Positions 4,451 through 6,325 of a stretch of DNA of 6,325 bases are shown here, in pieces. The stretch is from Candidatus Brocadiaceae bacterium. Lineage in GTDB: Bacteria > Planctomycetota > Brocadiia > SM23-32. Numbering within the stretch: the stretch's first letter is position 1; each line of letters opens with the position of its first letter. The notes under the pieces are model-generated. The model was not told the origin of the DNA. It searched no databases and saw only the letters and a program-made list of their open reading frames with translations. A program made the translations under genes and the position numbers. Location of the stretch: contig PUNP01000972.1 in the NCBI GenBank assembly GCA_003551785.1, positions 1 through 6,325 of the forward strand, given 5' to 3'.

Positions 4451-6016
4451 ATGAATGTTCAACTAACCATCAACGACAGGGAGGTCCGGGTGCCGCAGGG
4501 CGCTACGATTCTTGATGCTGCCGAAATAATCGGCATCGATATTCCCACGATGTGCTATCTTAAGTCCTATGAACCCTCGACAAGCTGCATGGTGTGCGTG
4601 GTCCGGCTGAGCGATTCCGACGAGCTGGTTCCGGCCTGCGGGCGGTTGGCCGAGGATGGCATGGTGGTCGATACGGAATCCGATTACGTAACCGAGGCCC
4701 GGCGCGCGGCGATCGAGCTGCTGCTGAGCGATCATCTTGGCGACTGCACGGCGCCGTGCCAAACGGCCTGCCCGGCCGGCCTGGATATACCGCTGATGAG
4801 GAATCTGATCGCTGAAGAGCGACTTGATGAGGCCATCGGGGTGGTCAGGCGCGATGTTGTTCTTCCGGCCGTGCTGGGGCGCATCTGCAACGCACCGTGC
4901 GAGAAGGTGTGCCGGCGCGGACAGCTCGATGAACCCGTATCTATTTGCCTTTTGAAAAGATTTGCAGGCGATGCCGCTTTGCACTCCGATAATTACTCTC
5001 CAACCGGTTATGAAGAGCTAAGCGGCAAGAAGGTGGCTGTTATCGGAGCCGGTCTCGCCGGACTTTCGGCGGCCTTTTACCTGCGGCAAAAGGGGCACGC
5101 AATCACCGTTTTCGATGATCATAAAAAACCTGGAGGGATGATTAGATATGGAATGGCACAGGACAGGCTGCCGCATGATGTGCTCGATGCGGAAGTGGAT
5201 GCCGTCATGGGGAATGGTATCGATTTCACGGCCAAAACAATGGTAGGTGAGGACATTTTGTTTGAGGATGTGCAAAAGGAATACGATGCTGTCTTTGTTG
5301 CCACCGGCAGGGCGGGGGCTGATGCCGGCGATGTTTTCGGTCTTCCGGTCGGCAAGAAGGGTATTGAAGTGAAAAAGGGCACTTTTGAAACCGATGCCGA
5401 GGGGGTATTTGCGGGCGGCGATGTCGTGCGTAATCGCCGAAGAGCGGTGCGTTCCATAGCGGACGGTAAAGAGACGGCCCGGGCCATTGACCTTTATCTC
5501 ACCGGACGGGAGGTGTCGGCGCCCGGGCGTCGTTTCAACAGCAGGGTGGGGGAATTAAAATGCGGAGAGGAAACGCCGGAACTGTTCGGCGCTTCACCCG
5601 CTCCGCGTCATGAAGCGGAAAGGAAGGGAGGCTTGACGGCCGTGCAGGCGCGGGAAGAAGCCCGGCGGTGCCTGCACTGCGAGTGCCTCAAACCCGAAAG
5701 CTGCAAGCTGCGCGATATGGCGGAAAGATACGGGGCGAAAAGCGGCCGGTACCCGGCCCAGGGACGGGTGCTGTTTTCCCGCAGCACGGATCATGATAAG
5801 GTCGTCTATGAACCGGGAAAGTGCATCAAATGCGGGCTGTGCGTGCAAATCTCCCAAGAATCGGGAGAAGAGACCGGCGTGAGCTTCATCGGTAGGGGAC
5901 TGCACGTGCAGGTCGATGTGCCGTTCAAACGATCGATAAAAGAGGCGTTGCGGAAAAGCGGTGAGAAATGTGCTGAGTGCTGCCCGACGGGGGCGTTGGC
6001 GTTGAAAATTAAGTAG
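4451..6016 (+). CDS. Multidomain iron-sulfur flavoprotein: NuoG-like 2Fe-2S domain + GltD-like domains lacking the NAD(P)H domain + ferredoxin tail
   Basis: A 521-residue, probably soluble cytoplasmic redox protein. Residues 1-75 are a 2Fe-2S domain with C35, C46, C49 and C63 in the spacing used by NuoG and Fe-hydrogenases. Residues about 95-165 are the GltD/Nfn-type double-cluster domain (C99, C103, C107-P; C146, C150, C154). Residues about 193-352 are the FAD fold: GAGLAGLSAA (199-208), PGGMIRYG, FVATG (282-286) and the second FAD motif GVFAGGDVV (318-326). Only about 30 residues join the last two motifs, where GltD has about 190, so the NAD(P)H-binding domain is absent. Then come C407, C410, C412 and C418, and a ferredoxin-like tail with C458, C461, C464 and C507, C510, C511-P, enough for one 4Fe-4S cluster. 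It may relay electrons between ferredoxin-like partners and an unknown subunit. No NuoE/NuoF partner is nearby. The start is fixed by the domain beginning at residue 2; no Shine-Dalgarno site is visible. Confidence 0.85.
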   Translation: MNVQLTINDREVRVPQGATILDAAEIIGIDIPTMCYLKSYEPSTSCMVCVVRLSDSDELVPACGRLAEDGMVVDTESDYVTEARRAAIELLLSDHLGDCTAPCQTACPAGLDIPLMRNLIAEERLDEAIGVVRRDVVLPAVLGRICNAPCEKVCRRGQLDEPVSICLLKRFAGDAALHSDNYSPTGYEELSGKKVAVIGAGLAGLSAAFYLRQKGHAITVFDDHKKPGGMIRYGMAQDRLPHDVLDAEVDAVMGNGIDFTAKTMVGEDILFEDVQKEYDAVFVATGRAGADAGDVFGLPVGKKGIEVKKGTFETDAEGVFAGGDVVRNRRRAVRSIADGKETARAIDLYLTGREVSAPGRRFNSRVGELKCGEETPELFGASPAPRHEAERKGGLTAVQAREEARRCLHCECLKPESCKLRDMAERYGAKSGRYPAQGRVLFSRSTDHDKVVYEPGKCIKCGLCVQISQESGEETGVSFIGRGLHVQVDVPFKRSIKEALRKSGEKCAECCPTGALALKIK

Positions 6017-6058
6017 CCGTTGAAAAGTTATCCGGTATTATTCAGTGGCGATAGATGT

Positions 6059-6325
6059 TTATTCGGGAAGTTCTTCCAGGGATTTTTGAATTAATGGTCT
6101 TATTTTCGGAATACGATTCGTAACAACACGCCAGAGCAACTTTTCATCGATTCCAAAGTAGGCATGAATAAGTCTGTCGCGCATGCCTGCCATTTCTTTC
6201 CAAGGCACCGAAGGATATTTTTCACGTACGTGTTCGGGTATGTGCTTTGCCGCTTCACCAACAATTCCCAATTTTCTTACAACGGCACTAAACGTTTTGT
6301 CGTCCGTCCGGAACTGTTCAAAATC
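6059..6325 (-). CDS. HepT-like HEPN ribonuclease toxin (DUF86), 5' end outside window
   Basis: Eighty-eight codons are visible, ending in TAA at 6059; the reading frame stays open to the right edge, so the start and perhaps 25-45 N-terminal residues lie beyond it. The visible part matches HepT throughout: FSAVVRKLGIVGEAAKHIP, then YPSVPWKEMAGM, then R-D-R-L-I-H-A-Y. The last is the RX4HXY motif of the HEPN RNase active site, whose Tyr is modified by AMP in the MntA-HepT toxin-antitoxin system. The catalytic Arg and His are present, so the visible part looks intact. The partner nucleotidyltransferase antitoxin is not in the window and would be expected upstream of this gene, past 6325. A TTG at 6271 could be mistaken for the start, but conserved sequence continues upstream of it. 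The gene converges on the flavoprotein gene with a 42-bp gap and no clear terminator. Confidence 0.87.
   Translation of the reverse strand, partial: DFEQFRTDDKTFSAVVRKLGIVGEAAKHIPEHVREKYPSVPWKEMAGMRDRLIHAYFGIDEKLLWRVVTNRIPKIRPLIQKSLEELPE

Noticed and set aside
4463..4984. Minus-strand open frame of 173 codons opposite the flavoprotein
   Set aside because: It is antisense to the cysteine-motif region of the flavoprotein, whose plus-strand reading is unmistakable.

Overview
This window looks like part of the chromosome of an anaerobic, Gram-negative-type bacterium of roughly balanced base composition. It has a lipoprotein signal, good Shine-Dalgarno sites on several genes, near-consensus sigma-70-type promoters and an iron-sulfur flavoprotein of an anaerobic type. 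The intergenic DNA is rich in palindromic and short tandem repeats of a style I associate with environmental genomes such as Planctomycetes and their relatives, or Desulfobacterota. The sequence does not fix the taxon, and no rRNA, tRNA, CRISPR array or transposase gene is present.

Layout. The left two thirds (186-4172) carries four genes, all on the minus strand. In transcription order they are: a half-size YeeE/YedE membrane protein with the paired cysteine motifs (3648-4172), a second half-size YeeE/YedE-like protein with a GYCPGT motif (2686-3243), a SulP-family anion transporter with a STAS domain (815-2476), and a small lipoprotein with an FMN-binding domain and a flavinylation-type motif (186-635). 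On the plus strand, a 521-residue iron-sulfur flavoprotein (4451-6016) is transcribed away from the YeeE gene. At the right edge a HepT-like HEPN toxin gene (minus strand, 5' end outside the window) converges on it.

How the genes may work together. The YeeE/YedE halves and the SulP protein suggest a locus for uptake of sulfur oxyanions or related sulfur species, such as thiosulfate or sulfate. This rests on family membership; the substrates are not shown by the sequence. The lipoprotein has its own strong promoter and would carry flavin outside the cytoplasmic membrane as an electron carrier. The flavoprotein combines a NuoG-like 2Fe-2S domain, GltD-like 4Fe-4S and FAD domains and a one-cluster ferredoxin tail, but lacks the NAD(P)H-binding domain expected inside the GltD fold.

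Repeats. The intergenic gaps hold four kinds: a 291-bp imperfect inverted repeat made of nested hairpins (3332-3622); a family of about 90 bp with two long copies and two fragments (37-125, 2588-2680, 2477-2503, 3253-3285); a 9-bp tandem repeat (123-158); and an 8-bp tandem repeat (4315-4354). Two near-consensus promoters are visible (701-729 and 4217-4245). The most interesting items are the flavoprotein without a pyridine-nucleotide domain and the repeat elements packed around the half-size sulfur transporter genes.
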